From DASYTH01 sp036002505 (GTDB lineage: Bacteria > Actinomycetota > Actinomycetes > Mycobacteriales > Pseudonocardiaceae), in contig NZ_DASYTH010000362.1 of assembly GCF_036002505.1 (NCBI RefSeq), positions 7,739 through 71,738 on the forward strand: a stretch of DNA of 64,000 bases, in the 5' to 3' direction. The position numbers and the translations under genes were made by a program. The notes beneath the pieces are model-generated. The model did not search any database and had not been told where the DNA came from. It worked only from the letters and a program-made list of their open reading frames with translations. Each line of letters begins with the position of its first letter. The stretch's first letter is position 1. Below, piece after piece: positions 41,213 to 50,515 of this stretch.

Positions 41213-43363
41213 TTACTCGTCGTTGGCGAGTCCCGTCAAGGGTTGACCCAACCAGCGCTCGATCTCTTCGGGGCGGCCGGGTTTGGCGAACAGCCAGCCC
41301 TGGGCGGAGTCGCAGCCGATCTGGCGGAGCAGGTCGACCTGGGACTGGGTCTCCACGCCCTCGGCGGTCACCTCGAGCTCGAGGGTGTGGGCGAGCTGGA
41401 CGAGTGCGGTGACGATGCGGGTGTCCACCGAGGAGGGAGCGCCGTCGCGGAGGCCTTCCACGAAGGAGCCGGCGATCTTGAGCGAGTGCACCGGGAGGTG
41501 GCGCAGGTAGGCCAGGTTGGAGTAGCCGGTGCCGAAGTCGTCGATGGCGATGCGGACACCGAGGGCGGCCAGCTCGTGCAGGGCGGCCAGCGGCTCGCCG
41601 GCGGTGCCCATGATCGCGCTCTCGGTCAGCTCCAGTTGCAGGTGGCTGGGCGGGACCCCGGCGCCCTCCAGGATCGCGCCCACGTCGGCGACCAGGGTCG
41701 GCTCGGCGACCTGCCGGGCCGCCAGGTTCACGCTCACCAGGGGCGCGGCCGGGCCGTAGCGGTCGAGCCACTCGCGGGCCTGGTCGCAGGCCTCGGCCAG
41801 CACCCAGCGGCCCAGCGGCACGATCAGCCCGGTCTCCTCGGCCAGGCCGATGAACCGGTCCGGCCCGAGCCGGCCGAACTCCGGGTGCGCCCAGCGAACC
41901 AGCGCCTCCACCCCGAACAGGTTGCCGTCGTGCAGGCTCAGCAGGGGTTGGTAGTCCACGTAGAACTCGCCGTGCGCCAGCGCCGCCGGCATGGTCGCGG
42001 ACAGCGTGAACCGGGCGATCTCCTTGGCGTTGCGCTCCTTGTCGTAGCAGGCCCAGCGGCTCTTGCCGGCCAGCTTGGCCCAGTGCAGCGTGACGTCGGC
42101 GTCGCGCATGACCTCCGCGGGCGTCGAGTCGGCCACCGCGCGCTCCACGATCCCGATGCTGGCCGAGACCGCGAGCCGGTGCCCGCCGATGCGCACGGGT
42201 TCGGACAGGCAGCGCAGGATGTCCTCGGCGAGGGCCACCGCCTCGTCGACGGTCGTGCTGTTCTCCACCAGCACCAGGAACTCGTCGCCGCCCATCCGGG
42301 CCACCAGCCGGTCGTCCGCCGAGACCAGCCCGTCCAGCCGGCTCGCCACGGCCACCAGGAGCTGGTCGCCGATCACGTGCCCGAGGCTGTCGTTGATCGC
42401 CTTGAAACCGTCGAGATCCAGGTAGCACAAGGCGATCCGGCCGGTGCCGCCGGCGGTGAACGCGGCGTGCAGCCGCTCGGTGAACAGCGCCCGGTTGCCC
42501 AGTCCGGTCAGCGGGTCGTGGTTGGCCTGGTAGCGCAGCTGCTCCTGAAGCTGGTGCCGCTCGGTGATGTCCTCGACCATGCCGACCAGGTACTGCGGGG
42601 CGCCGTCGTCGTCGCGGACCAGCGAGACGGTCACGTTCGTCCACAGTGGACTACCGTCGCGCCGCCGGAACAGCCGCTCGATCTGGTAGTGATCACGTTG
42701 CCCGGCCGCGGTTTCGTCGAACTGGCGCATCTCGTGCGGGTCGTCGGCGTGCAGCAGCGTGGTGATGGTGGCGCCGCGGAGCTGGTCGGGCCGGTAGCCG
42801 AACATCGCGGCGAGCCGGGCGTTCACCTCGAGCAGCACGCCGTTGGTGCCGGAGATGCCGATGCCGATGGCGGCGTCGGCGAACATCGCGCGGAACCGGG
42901 CCTCCGAGGCGCGGCCGGCGGCCTCGGCGCGGTCCCGCGCGTCCAGCGCGGCCCGGCGCAGCACCTCCTGCTCGCGGTAGACCCATTCCCGGGCGGCCCG
43001 GGTGAACCCGGCGGCGAGCGCGGCCTGGATCGCCGGAATCCGGTCCCGGGCCCGTGGATCCGCGGTCGCCCCGGCGGTGCGCAGCAGCTCCTCGCCGATC
43101 AGCCGGGTCGAGCAGGCGAGCGCCTCCGGGGCGGTCAGGTGTAACTCGACGAGCGCGACCCCCACCTGCTCCACCGGCTCCGGCTCGAACTCCTCGGCCC
43201 GCAGCGCCGCGGTGAGCACGTCCACCAGACCCTGCACGGCGGTCACCAGGCGGGCCCGGTCCATGGCCACGTAACCGGTACCGGCGAGGGCCGCCGACCA
43301 GGCGGATGCGAAGGAGTCGCGGCCAGCGATGACCTTGACCGATCGCCACGTGGGGCTCGCCAC
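41213..43363 (-). CDS. PAS-GGDEF-EAL cyclic-di-GMP turnover protein
   Basis: A 716-residue cytoplasmic protein. It has an N-terminal helical region, a PAS domain (about 190-315), GGDEF (intact motif at 358-362) and EAL (motif at 486-488). The EAL residues NLAA, ELTES, DDFGTGYS, LKI, AEGVE and QGW are kept, so it may both make and degrade c-di-GMP. Streptomyces has similar proteins controlling development. The GTG at 43363 is 7 bp after GGAGGG; GTG 43369 is the alternative. A small CCCCGC/GCGGGG hairpin lies in the leader. The RsiG homologue at 17746 is a candidate reader of its product. Confidence 0.9.
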   Translation of the reverse strand: MASPTWRSVKVIAGRDSFASAWSAALAGTGYVAMDRARLVTAVQGLVDVLTAALRAEEFEPEPVEQVGVALVELHLTAPEALACSTRLIGEELLRTAGATADPRARDRIPAIQAALAAGFTRAAREWVYREQEVLRRAALDARDRAEAAGRASEARFRAMFADAAIGIGISGTNGVLLEVNARLAAMFGYRPDQLRGATITTLLHADDPHEMRQFDETAAGQRDHYQIERLFRRRDGSPLWTNVTVSLVRDDDGAPQYLVGMVEDITERHQLQEQLRYQANHDPLTGLGNRALFTERLHAAFTAGGTGRIALCYLDLDGFKAINDSLGHVIGDQLLVAVASRLDGLVSADDRLVARMGGDEFLVLVENSTTVDEAVALAEDILRCLSEPVRIGGHRLAVSASIGIVERAVADSTPAEVMRDADVTLHWAKLAGKSRWACYDKERNAKEIARFTLSATMPAALAHGEFYVDYQPLLSLHDGNLFGVEALVRWAHPEFGRLGPDRFIGLAEETGLIVPLGRWVLAEACDQAREWLDRYGPAAPLVSVNLAARQVAEPTLVADVGAILEGAGVPPSHLQLELTESAIMGTAGEPLAALHELAALGVRIAIDDFGTGYSNLAYLRHLPVHSLKIAGSFVEGLRDGAPSSVDTRIVTALVQLAHTLELEVTAEGVETQSQVDLLRQIGCDSAQGWLFAKPGRPEEIERWLGQPLTGLANDE

Positions 43364-43469
43364 CGTCACACCCTCCGGCACGCCTGTCCCCGCTTTGCGG
43401 GGTAAGCGCAGGATACGGCCGCTCTCACCCTCCGTCCACGGCCAGTTCCCCGTCGCCAAGGATCACTCG

Positions 43470-43485
43470 TGTGGTCTAGACCATC
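43470..43485. promoter_or_regulatory. DasR-type operator (dre)
   Basis: The perfect 12-bp palindrome TGGTCTAGACCA at 43472-43483 equals the core of the Streptomyces DasR site. DasR is the GlcNAc-responsive GntR regulator. The site lies between the divergent GGDEF-EAL and GH25 genes, 139 bp before the lysozyme start. Confidence 0.7.
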
Positions 43486-43622
43486 TGACTTGTTCGGTCA
43501 AACTTCGTGATCAATTAACAGAAAAGCGTGACAAGTGAGTTGTTTACCGCCCACAATCCCTTCCGGGCGACTCCGGCCCGTGGGTCGCCGATAACGTGAG
43601 GGCAATTCGGAAAGGGCGATTG

Positions 43623-44519
43623 ATGAGGTCCATGACACGGAGAAGGCGGCGAACCCTGCACATCGCCGCCATCGGGCTGCCAATGCTGATCATGGCGGCC
43701 CTGACGTTCGCATTCGTCTCCCCCGCACAAGCGCGCCCGGACGCCGGCGGCACCGACGTCGCCGGTGGCGACCAGACCGCGGTGAGCGGCGACGTCGATC
43801 AGTACGTGCGGATGTACGACCACCCCATGGGTTCGCAGATCCGGCTGCACGAAGGTACCGCGGACGAGCCCAAGGCCGGCCTCGACGACGTGGTCATCCA
43901 GGCTTCGGTGGCCGGCATCGACGTCAGCGGCTGGCAGGGCAATGTGGACTGGCCCGCCCAGTGGAACGCCGGCAAGCGGTTCGTCTGGGTCAAGGCCACG
44001 GAGAACACCAACTACACGAACCCGTACTTCGCCCAGCAGTACAACGGTTCGTACAACCAGGGCTTCATCCGCGGCGCGTACCACTTCGCCACCCCCAACA
44101 CCTCCAGCGGCGCCGCGCAGGCCGACTGGTTCAGCAACCACGGCGGCGGCTGGTCGGCCGACGGCAGGACCCTGCCCGGCGCCCTCGACATGGAGTACAA
44201 CCCTTACGGCGCAACGTGTTACGGGCTGTCCAAGGCATCCATGACGCAGTGGATCCTGGATTTCAGCAACCGCTACAAGGCGCGCTGGAACAAGTTCCCG
44301 GCGATCTACACCTCGACCAGCTGGTGGAGCCAGTGCGTCAGCGGTGACTTCAGCAGCACCAACCCGCTGTGGGTGGCCCGGTACGCCTCCACGGTCGGCA
44401 CCCTGCCGTGCTGCTGGGGCTTCTACACGGTGTGGCAGTACAGCTCCTCACCGATCGACCAGAACACCTTCAACGGCGCCTACACCCAGCTGCAGGCGAT
44501 CGCCACCAACCACGACTGA
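43623..44519 (+). CDS. secreted GH25 lysozyme (muramidase)
   Basis: A 298-residue protein with a basic signal peptide (to about residue 40) and a GH25 domain. The catalytic DxE of ALDMEYNP and the conserved GIDVSGWQGNVDW are present. It cleaves the glycan backbone of peptidoglycan. AAAGGG precedes the ATG. The upstream DasR-type site suggests control by GlcNAc released from cell wall or chitin. Confidence 0.92.
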   Translation: MRSMTRRRRRTLHIAAIGLPMLIMAALTFAFVSPAQARPDAGGTDVAGGDQTAVSGDVDQYVRMYDHPMGSQIRLHEGTADEPKAGLDDVVIQASVAGIDVSGWQGNVDWPAQWNAGKRFVWVKATENTNYTNPYFAQQYNGSYNQGFIRGAYHFATPNTSSGAAQADWFSNHGGGWSADGRTLPGALDMEYNPYGATCYGLSKASMTQWILDFSNRYKARWNKFPAIYTSTSWWSQCVSGDFSSTNPLWVARYASTVGTLPCCWGFYTVWQYSSSPIDQNTFNGAYTQLQAIATNHD

Positions 44520-44526
44520 TTTTTCA

Positions 44527-44556
44527 CTGGCGCTACGCCATCGAGCCAAAATAAGA
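44527..44556 (+). repeat. short dispersed element, copy 2
   Basis: CTGGCGCTACGCCATCGAG followed by CCAAAATAAGA, downstream of the lysozyme gene and 30 bp before the pentapeptide gene. Confidence 0.7.
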
Positions 44557-44586
44557 CACAGTGGGAGCGCACGGCGGCCATCCGCG

Positions 44587-45669
44587 ATGATGTCCGCCGT
44601 GCGCCTCCGCCGAGTCCTGTCCGGGTTCTGGCTCGTCGTCCTGCTCGCGGCCGGCGCCCTCGCGCTGGTGACGTGGTGGCTGCTGGCCGGCGGGATCAGC
44701 CGGGACGAGGCGCTGAAGACCGGTGGCCTGGCAGCCGGTGCGTTCGTGGCGCTGTACGCGTTGTGGCTCAACGACCGGCGCCGGCGCACCGAGGAGGAGC
44801 GCCGGGAGATCGAGCGCAACCTGTACGCGGTGCAGGTGGACCGGACCGAGATCGACCGGGCACGGGCCCTGGACGAGCGGTTCGCCCGTGCGGTCGAGCT
44901 GCTCGGCAACGAGGCCGACCAGGTCCGGGTCGGCGCCATGCACGCGCTGGCCGGGCTCGCCAGCCACCCCGCCTTCACGCAGACCGTGCTCGACGTGCTG
45001 TGCTCCTACTTACGCAGGCCGTTCGACCACCCCCGGTATGCCGAGGTCCGGGGTGACGAATGGGCCGGCGACGAGAACGAGGCCGACCGCGAGCAGCAGG
45101 TGCGCCGGACCGCCCAGCAGCTGATCACCGATCTGCTTCCGTCGGCGTCGACCCCGGACGCTCCGCATTACAACCTCGACCTGCACGCGGCGACGCTGGA
45201 GTACTTCGACATCGCCGGCAAGGTGATCGGGGAGCTGCGCGCGCGGCAGACGAACCTCTACGAGGCGAACACCCTTCGCGGCACCCAGGTGCACGGCCCG
45301 GCCTGGTTCACCGCCACACGCTGCTGGGGGCGGCTGCGGCTACCCGGCGCCGACTTCCACCAGCAGGCCTGGTTCAGCCGGTGCCAGGCCCGGGGTGAGG
45401 TCAGCTTCGAGCGCGTTCAGTTCCACGGCGAGACGAAGTTCGCCAGGTCCGACTTCGGCGGCCCGGTGTCGTTCCAGGACGCTGCGTTCGTGCACCCGGT
45501 CGACTTCAGCAACGTCCGCTTCCAGAACAAGGTCGACCTGCGGGTGTCCGGCGGGGCGGTCGCGAACACGTACGGCATGAAGGTCTCGCTCGAGCACGAG
45601 GTCGCGCTGCCCGAGGGGTGGGTGCTCGACAAGACGCACGGGCCGGCGTTCGGGCTGGTGAGGGCGTGA
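44587..45669 (+). CDS. pentapeptide-repeat membrane protein
   Basis: A 360-residue protein with two N-terminal membrane helices (about 10-32 and 42-62), a charged coiled region, and a C-terminal pentapeptide-like stretch (ADFHQQAWFSRCQARGEVSFERVQF onward) made of A/F-x-F units. The function is unknown. ATG 44587 and 44590 are both possible. Confidence 0.75.
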   Translation: MMSAVRLRRVLSGFWLVVLLAAGALALVTWWLLAGGISRDEALKTGGLAAGAFVALYALWLNDRRRRTEEERREIERNLYAVQVDRTEIDRARALDERFARAVELLGNEADQVRVGAMHALAGLASHPAFTQTVLDVLCSYLRRPFDHPRYAEVRGDEWAGDENEADREQQVRRTAQQLITDLLPSASTPDAPHYNLDLHAATLEYFDIAGKVIGELRARQTNLYEANTLRGTQVHGPAWFTATRCWGRLRLPGADFHQQAWFSRCQARGEVSFERVQFHGETKFARSDFGGPVSFQDAAFVHPVDFSNVRFQNKVDLRVSGGAVANTYGMKVSLEHEVALPEGWVLDKTHGPAFGLVRA

Positions 45670-45679
45670 CCCCTGGGGG

Positions 45680-45709
45680 TACGTAGCGGCTCCGTAGGAC
45701 TTACGTAGC
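45680..45709. promoter_or_regulatory. phased direct repeat TACGTAGC upstream of the response regulator
   Basis: TACGTAGC occurs at 45680-45687 and 45702-45709, 22 bp apart, so both lie on one helix face. They lie 46-75 bp before the start of the LuxR-type regulator and may be its own binding sites. Confidence 0.5.
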
Positions 45710-45754
45710 TGCCACGGATGTGTCCGGTGAGCGGGCGAGGCGAAGATTCATTCC

Positions 45755-46453
45755 GTGCTCGATCACCGAGTCAAGCTCAGCAACCGGCCACCGGCTCCCC
45801 GGCCGGGTCTGGCTGAGCTGACCGTGGTGGTGGCCGACGACCACCCCGGGGTCGTCGGCCACCTTCGCGGCCTGCTCTCCGGGGTCCCGGGCATCACCGT
45901 GGTCGCCGAGGCCGCGAACGGGCGCGAGGCCGTCGAGTTCGCCCTGCGGCACAACCCGGACGTGCTGGTGCTGGACCTGCGGCTCTCCGAGGTCAGCGGG
46001 ATCCAGGCGATCCGCGAGGTGCTCCGGTCGGCGCCGAACATGGCCGTGCTGGTGTTCACCGCCTGCGAGGACGACGAGTCCGTGCTCACCGCGATGCGGG
46101 CCGGCGTCCGCGGCTACATCCTCAAGTGCGCCTCGGACACCGACATCGTCCGCGCGGTCCGCGGGGTCGCCGCCGGTGAGGCCATCTTCGGCCAGAACAT
46201 CGCCGCCCGGGTCCTCGACCTGCTCGCCAACCCGCGCACCGCCGCAGACGCGCCCCCGGCGACGCTGACCACGCGGGAACGCCAGCTTCTCGACCTCCTC
46301 GCCGCCGGCCACGGCAACGCCGCCATCGCCGCCCGGCTGCAGCTGGCGCCGAAGACCGTCAGCAACCTCATCTCCGCCCTGATCGCCAAGCTCGGCGTCA
46401 CCGACCGCAAAGCCGCCATCCGGCACATCCGCACCGTCGAAAACTGCCGCTGA
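45755..46453 (+). CDS. orphan NarL/LuxR response regulator
   Basis: A 232-residue protein. The receiver domain has acidic pocket D28/D29, phosphorylation site D74 and the conserved Lys in YILK. The C-terminal LuxR helix-turn-helix is TTRERQLLDLLAAGHGNAAIAARLQLAPKTVSNLIS. No histidine kinase is adjacent. GTG start; AAGATT 6 bp upstream may be a leaderless -10. Confidence 0.88.
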   Translation: MLDHRVKLSNRPPAPRPGLAELTVVVADDHPGVVGHLRGLLSGVPGITVVAEAANGREAVEFALRHNPDVLVLDLRLSEVSGIQAIREVLRSAPNMAVLVFTACEDDESVLTAMRAGVRGYILKCASDTDIVRAVRGVAAGEAIFGQNIAARVLDLLANPRTAADAPPATLTTRERQLLDLLAAGHGNAAIAARLQLAPKTVSNLISALIAKLGVTDRKAAIRHIRTVENCR

Positions 46454-46491
46454 TCCGACTTCTGGCGGATGTTCGGGTGCGGCGATGATCG

Positions 46492-46497
46492 TAGGTT
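46492..46497 (+). promoter_or_regulatory. -10 element TAGGTT of a leaderless transcript
   Basis: TAGGTT ends 6 bp before the ATG of the secreted hydrolase gene. Confidence 0.5.
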
Positions 46498-46503
46498 GGG
46501 GAT

Positions 46504-48006
46504 ATGCGAGGGGTAGCAATTCTTGCCATTTCTGTTATTGCTGGTGGTGTGCTCGCAGCCGGGCCGGCTGGTGCGGAGCGGGCGGATTCGCTTGTGTGGG
46601 GCCAATGTCCGGATCTGGGGGTGCCGGCGCCGGGTTTGCAGTGTGCGAACATCGAGGTGCCGCTGGACTACCGGAATCCGCATGGGAAAACGATTCAGGT
46701 TGCGGTTTCCCGGGTGTTGACCGCGAATCCGGCGCGGCGGCGCGGGGTGCTGCTGATCAACCCGGGTGGGCCGGGTGGGGCCGGGCTCGCGATAGCCAGC
46801 CAGGTGGCGCAGATCTTCCCGGCGAGCGTGCTGGAGGAGTACGACCTGATCGGGTTCGACCCGCGGGGCGTGGAGTTGAGCACGCCGGTGACGTGTGGGC
46901 TGCCGCCGGAGCTGCAGGTGACGAACGTTCCGCCGTATGCGCGGGACGCGGCGGATGTGGCGCGGCAGGCTGGCGTGGCGCGGGACGTGGCGGCGCGGTG
47001 CGGGAGCTCGGCGACCGCGGACATCCTGCCGTTCGTCAACACCGCGAACACCGCGCGGGACATGGACCGGATCCGGGCGGCGCTGGGTGAGCGGCGGATC
47101 TCGTACTGGGGCGTGTCCTATGGCACGTACCTGGGGGCGGTGTACTCGACGCTGTTCCCGGAGCGGACCGACCGGATCGTGCTGGACAGTGCGACCGGCA
47201 CGCACGGCCTCGATGTGAACGCGTCCCGGTTGTTCGGGCTCGGGATGCAGATCAGGTTCCCGGACTTCGCCGCCTGGCTCGCGGCGCGCAACGACACCTA
47301 CGGGCTCGGCGGCACACCGGAGCAGATCACCGCGAAGTTCTTCGAGCTCGCCGCGCGGCTGGACCAGACGCCGGTGTCGGGCGTCGACGGATCGCTGTTC
47401 CGGCTGGTCACGTTCGACCGGCTCTACTTCGACGTGCGGTTCCCCGAGCTGGCCGGGATCTGGCAGGCGCTCGATGCCGCGCAGCCGCCCGCCGCCTCCG
47501 TGCTGGCCGGGCAGGACATCGAGAACGCCCTGGCCGCGCAGTTGTATGTGGCGTGCAACGACAACGACTGGCCCGAGTCGGTGCGGACCTACCAGCGCAA
47601 CGTGGCCGTCGACCGGGTCCGGTTCCCGATGCTCGGGGCGGCCGCGGCCAACATCTGGACCTGTGCGTTCTGGCCGGTGGAGCCGGTCGAGCCGGCGGTG
47701 CGGATCAGCGACCGCGGCCCGACCAACATCATGATCGTGGAGAACACCCGCGACCCGGCGACGCCGCTGCCCGGTGCGCTGGAGATGCGGGCCGCGCTCG
47801 GGCACCGCGCCCGGATGGTCACGGTGGACCAGGGCGGGCACGGCGTGTACCGGTTGACCGCCAACGTCTGCGCCGACACGGCGGTGACGGCGTTCTTCGC
47901 GGACGGGCGGCTGCCGGCCCGGGATCTGTTCTGCCGCAGGGAAACGGGCACGGCCACGCTGGCCGGGCAGCGCGTTCCGGGCTGGCTCGACCAGATCGGC
48001 CCGTAG
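46504..48006 (+). CDS. secreted alpha/beta-hydrolase, tripeptidyl aminopeptidase type
   Basis: A 500-residue exported hydrolase of the SlpD/SlpE (TAP-like) family. It has a signal peptide (1-24), oxyanion loop NPGGPGGAG, nucleophile S205 in GVSYGTYLG, an acid in ENTRDPATP and His in GGHGVY. It likely removes tripeptides from exported proteins or hydrolyses esters. Confidence 0.88.
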   Translation: MRGVAILAISVIAGGVLAAGPAGAERADSLVWGQCPDLGVPAPGLQCANIEVPLDYRNPHGKTIQVAVSRVLTANPARRRGVLLINPGGPGGAGLAIASQVAQIFPASVLEEYDLIGFDPRGVELSTPVTCGLPPELQVTNVPPYARDAADVARQAGVARDVAARCGSSATADILPFVNTANTARDMDRIRAALGERRISYWGVSYGTYLGAVYSTLFPERTDRIVLDSATGTHGLDVNASRLFGLGMQIRFPDFAAWLAARNDTYGLGGTPEQITAKFFELAARLDQTPVSGVDGSLFRLVTFDRLYFDVRFPELAGIWQALDAAQPPAASVLAGQDIENALAAQLYVACNDNDWPESVRTYQRNVAVDRVRFPMLGAAAANIWTCAFWPVEPVEPAVRISDRGPTNIMIVENTRDPATPLPGALEMRAALGHRARMVTVDQGGHGVYRLTANVCADTAVTAFFADGRLPARDLFCRRETGTATLAGQRVPGWLDQIGP

Positions 48007-48008
48007 CC

Positions 48009-48614
48009 TCAGCTGCCGTCGCGGAGGTCGGACAGGCTTTTCGGCAAGTAGCCGATCTCCGCGAAGGTGGCCGTGCAGCCCTCGCCCAGCGGTGACTGCG
48101 CCAGGAAGCCCAGGCTGAGCTCCGCGGTGGCGTCCAGCGCGAAGTAGCGGACGAGCTCCCAGCGGGTGCCGTCGGTGGAGGCGTGGAAGGCGAGGGCGGA
48201 GCCGAGGCGCGAGATCCGGAGCCAGAGTGTCCGACCGTCCACAGTGAACGCATTGGCGTCGTCGGACATGCCACGGGTGACCACGGAGACCGCCATCGGC
48301 TTATCCTGGGGCGACCGTTCGAAGCAGAGCTTGGCCCAGTGCCGCTCGTCGTACCAGGCGAGCAGGACACCGGCGTCGTAGGTCTGTCCGAACTCGACGG
48401 TGACCCGGGCGGAGAGCTGGAAGTCGCCGTGCGGCGCGATGCCCAGCAGGCACGGCGCATTGAGCAGGGGCTCGGCGCCGCCGGGGTCGACGAACAGGTC
48501 GGTGCGGGCGGGGGCCGTGATGGTCAGCGCCGCACCGTCGGGGTGGGCCTCGGCGGGTGAACCGGACCAGGACAGGGCGAAAGGTAAAGCGGGGTGGCGG
48601 ACGACCGGGGACAT
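48009..48614 (-). CDS. DUF1349 concanavalin-like protein
   Basis: A 201-residue beta-sandwich protein of DUF1349 (regulation of enolase 1-like). It has AGVLLAWYDERHWAKLCFERSP and WELVRYFAL motifs. The biochemical role is unknown; the fold suggests carbohydrate binding. ATG 48614 is preferred over GTG 48623. Confidence 0.8.
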   Translation of the reverse strand: MSPVVRHPALPFALSWSGSPAEAHPDGAALTITAPARTDLFVDPGGAEPLLNAPCLLGIAPHGDFQLSARVTVEFGQTYDAGVLLAWYDERHWAKLCFERSPQDKPMAVSVVTRGMSDDANAFTVDGRTLWLRISRLGSALAFHASTDGTRWELVRYFALDATAELSLGFLAQSPLGEGCTATFAEIGYLPKSLSDLRDGS

Positions 48615-48654
48615 GCCCGCCACCCCAGTCCATGGGGCCTACCGGCGCAAGTCC

Positions 48655-49293
48655 TCAACCGCGCCGGCGGGTGCGGCGCAGGGCCAGCAGGAGGCCGCCG
48701 CCGAGCAGGATCAGGGCTCCGGCGCCGGTGAGCGGGGCGGTCGCCGAGAAGCCGGTGTCGGCCAGTTCGGCGCTGCTGACGACCGAGCCCTGGGCCGCGG
48801 GTGCCGAGCTGCTCGACGACGAGCCGCCGGCCGGGGCGGACGAGCTGCTGCTGCCCGACGAGCTGGACGGCGGGTTGGTCGGCGGCTTGGTCGAAGACGA
48901 GGTGTCCTTCTTGATGGCGCAGGCGAACCAGTGGCTGATCGTGGGGGTCTGGTCGCCGTTGTTGTACGGGGCGCGCAGGTCGGTGAGCGCGGTCGGCGGG
49001 TAGACGTTGTAGCCGTCGCCGCCCTTGACGACGGTGCCGGTCAGCTCGTAACCCGCCGGGACGGTGACGTCGATGTACTGCACCGTGAGGTCCTTGCCCT
49101 GGTCGATGATCGCCCCGGCCAGGTTCGCCTCCGCGCACGTGGAGACATTGCCCGCGTAGGACGTCGCGCGGTTGTCGCCCGACGCGGGCGGGTCCTTGGG
49201 CGGAGGCGTGGCCGAGGCGGGTAACGCGATGGCGACCGCGAGAACGCCCGCGGCAAGGGTGGTGCTGACGGCGACGCCGATCCGGCGGGTCAT
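48655..49293 (-). CDS. LAxTG sortase-anchored surface protein
   Basis: A 212-residue protein with a signal peptide (1-28), a globular part with a Cys pair (STCAEA and WFACAI), a Ser/Pro stalk, and a C-terminal LADTG, hydrophobic helix and RRTRRRG. LAxTG is the motif of class E sortases in actinomycetes, so it should be covalently attached to the wall. No sortase gene is present here. Confidence 0.82.
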   Translation of the reverse strand: MTRRIGVAVSTTLAAGVLAVAIALPASATPPPKDPPASGDNRATSYAGNVSTCAEANLAGAIIDQGKDLTVQYIDVTVPAGYELTGTVVKGGDGYNVYPPTALTDLRAPYNNGDQTPTISHWFACAIKKDTSSSTKPPTNPPSSSSGSSSSSAPAGGSSSSSSAPAAQGSVVSSAELADTGFSATAPLTGAGALILLGGGLLLALRRTRRRG

Positions 49294-49302
49294 GCGGTGG
49301 CT

Positions 49303-49380
49303 CCAAAGTGGTCAGTGCGGACAGCTATGCACATCAAAACGCACGCGCAGGCAAGAAGATGCGCGTCGTTACCACTTTGA
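49303..49380. promoter_or_regulatory. inverted repeat flanking the promoter of the LAxTG gene
   Basis: CCAAAGTGGT (49303-49312) and ACCACTTTGA (49371-49380) are inverted copies 58 bp apart in the leader of the LAxTG gene. They may be a pair of operators or a long stem. Confidence 0.4.
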
Positions 49381-49396
49381 ATCCGAACCCAGGACT

Positions 49397-50512
49397 TTAG
49401 CCCCAGACCTCTCGCGCCGTCTCGACAATCAGTGTGAGCTTCGCCACTTCCTCGTCATAGGTGAGGGCGTTGCCTTCCACAGTGGACGAGAAGCCGCACT
49501 GCGGGGACAGGCAGATCTGGTCCAGTGGCACGTATTTCGACGCCTCGTCGATGCGGCGCTTGAGGTCGTCCTTCGTCTCCAAAGCGCCGCGTTTCGTGGT
49601 GACCAGTCCGAGCACCACCATCTTGCCGGGCGGCACGAACCGCAGCGGGGCGAAACCGCCGGAGCGCGCGTCGTCGTACTCGAGGAAGAAACCGTCCACG
49701 GCGAGCTCGGAGAACAGCGCCTCGGCCACGAAGTCGTAGCCGCCCTCGGCCACCCAGGAGGACTGGAAGTTGCCGCGGCACATGTGCGTGGTCACGGTCA
49801 GCCCGGCCGGTTTGTTCGCCAGCGCCACGTTGATCTGCTTGATGTAGCGCAGATGCTGGTGCTCGGCGTCGTCACCGCGGGCGGTCAGCTCGGCCCGCTG
49901 CGCCGGGTCGTTGAGGTAGGCCAGGCTCGTGTCGTCGAGCTGCAGGTAGCTGCAGCCGAGCGCGGCGACCCCGGCGATCTGCTGGGCGTAGGCCGCGGAG
50001 AGGTCCGCCCAGAACTCCTCGACGTCGGGATAGACGGCGGAATCGATGGACGCCGGGCCGCCCCGGTAGTGGACCATGCTCGGCGACGGGATGGTCAGCT
50101 TCGGCGTGACGCCCGGACCGACCACCGACTTCAGGTACGTGAAATGGTCGCCGAAAATGGTCTCCGGCACCGTGATCCGACCGTCCACATGCAACGCGGC
50201 GGTGGTGAACTCGAGGTCGCCGTTGGCGTTGCGGAAGTGCACCTGCATCTTGTCGTCGCCCGGGTTGACACCGCCGAGGCGGTAGATGAAGTCCATGTGC
50301 CAGGTGGCGCGGCGGAACTCCCCGTCGGTGGCCGACTGCAGCCCGACGTCCCGCTGCATGGCGACCACGTCCACGATCGCCTTGTCCTCCACGGCTTTCA
50401 GCTCCTCGGCGGAGATCCGCCCGGCGGCGTGGTCGGCGCGGGCGGCGTGCAGGTCCGGCGGGCGCAGCAGGCTGCCCACGTGGTCGGCCCGGAACGGTGG
50501 CGTCTGGCGCAT
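49397..50512 (-). CDS. MetE-like zinc methyltransferase
   Basis: A 371-residue protein related to the C-terminal catalytic domain of cobalamin-independent methionine synthase. Zinc ligands HxC (THMCRGN), a Glu in FLEYDD and C in SPQCGFSS are kept. Proteins this short lack the N-terminal half of MetE and often use unusual methyl donors. It follows pobA by 3 bp, so a link to aromatic (for example O-methyl) catabolism is possible but unproven. Confidence 0.8.
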   Translation of the reverse strand: MRQTPPFRADHVGSLLRPPDLHAARADHAAGRISAEELKAVEDKAIVDVVAMQRDVGLQSATDGEFRRATWHMDFIYRLGGVNPGDDKMQVHFRNANGDLEFTTAALHVDGRITVPETIFGDHFTYLKSVVGPGVTPKLTIPSPSMVHYRGGPASIDSAVYPDVEEFWADLSAAYAQQIAGVAALGCSYLQLDDTSLAYLNDPAQRAELTARGDDAEHQHLRYIKQINVALANKPAGLTVTTHMCRGNFQSSWVAEGGYDFVAEALFSELAVDGFFLEYDDARSGGFAPLRFVPPGKMVVLGLVTTKRGALETKDDLKRRIDEASKYVPLDQICLSPQCGFSSTVEGNALTYDEEVAKLTLIVETAREVWG

Positions 50513-50515
50513 CAG

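Noticed and set aside
43388..43402. CCCCGC-TTT-GCGGGG hairpin in the leader of the GGDEF-EAL gene, considered as part of a c-di-GMP riboswitch
   Set aside because: No conserved riboswitch core surrounds it; it is only a simple 6-bp hairpin.
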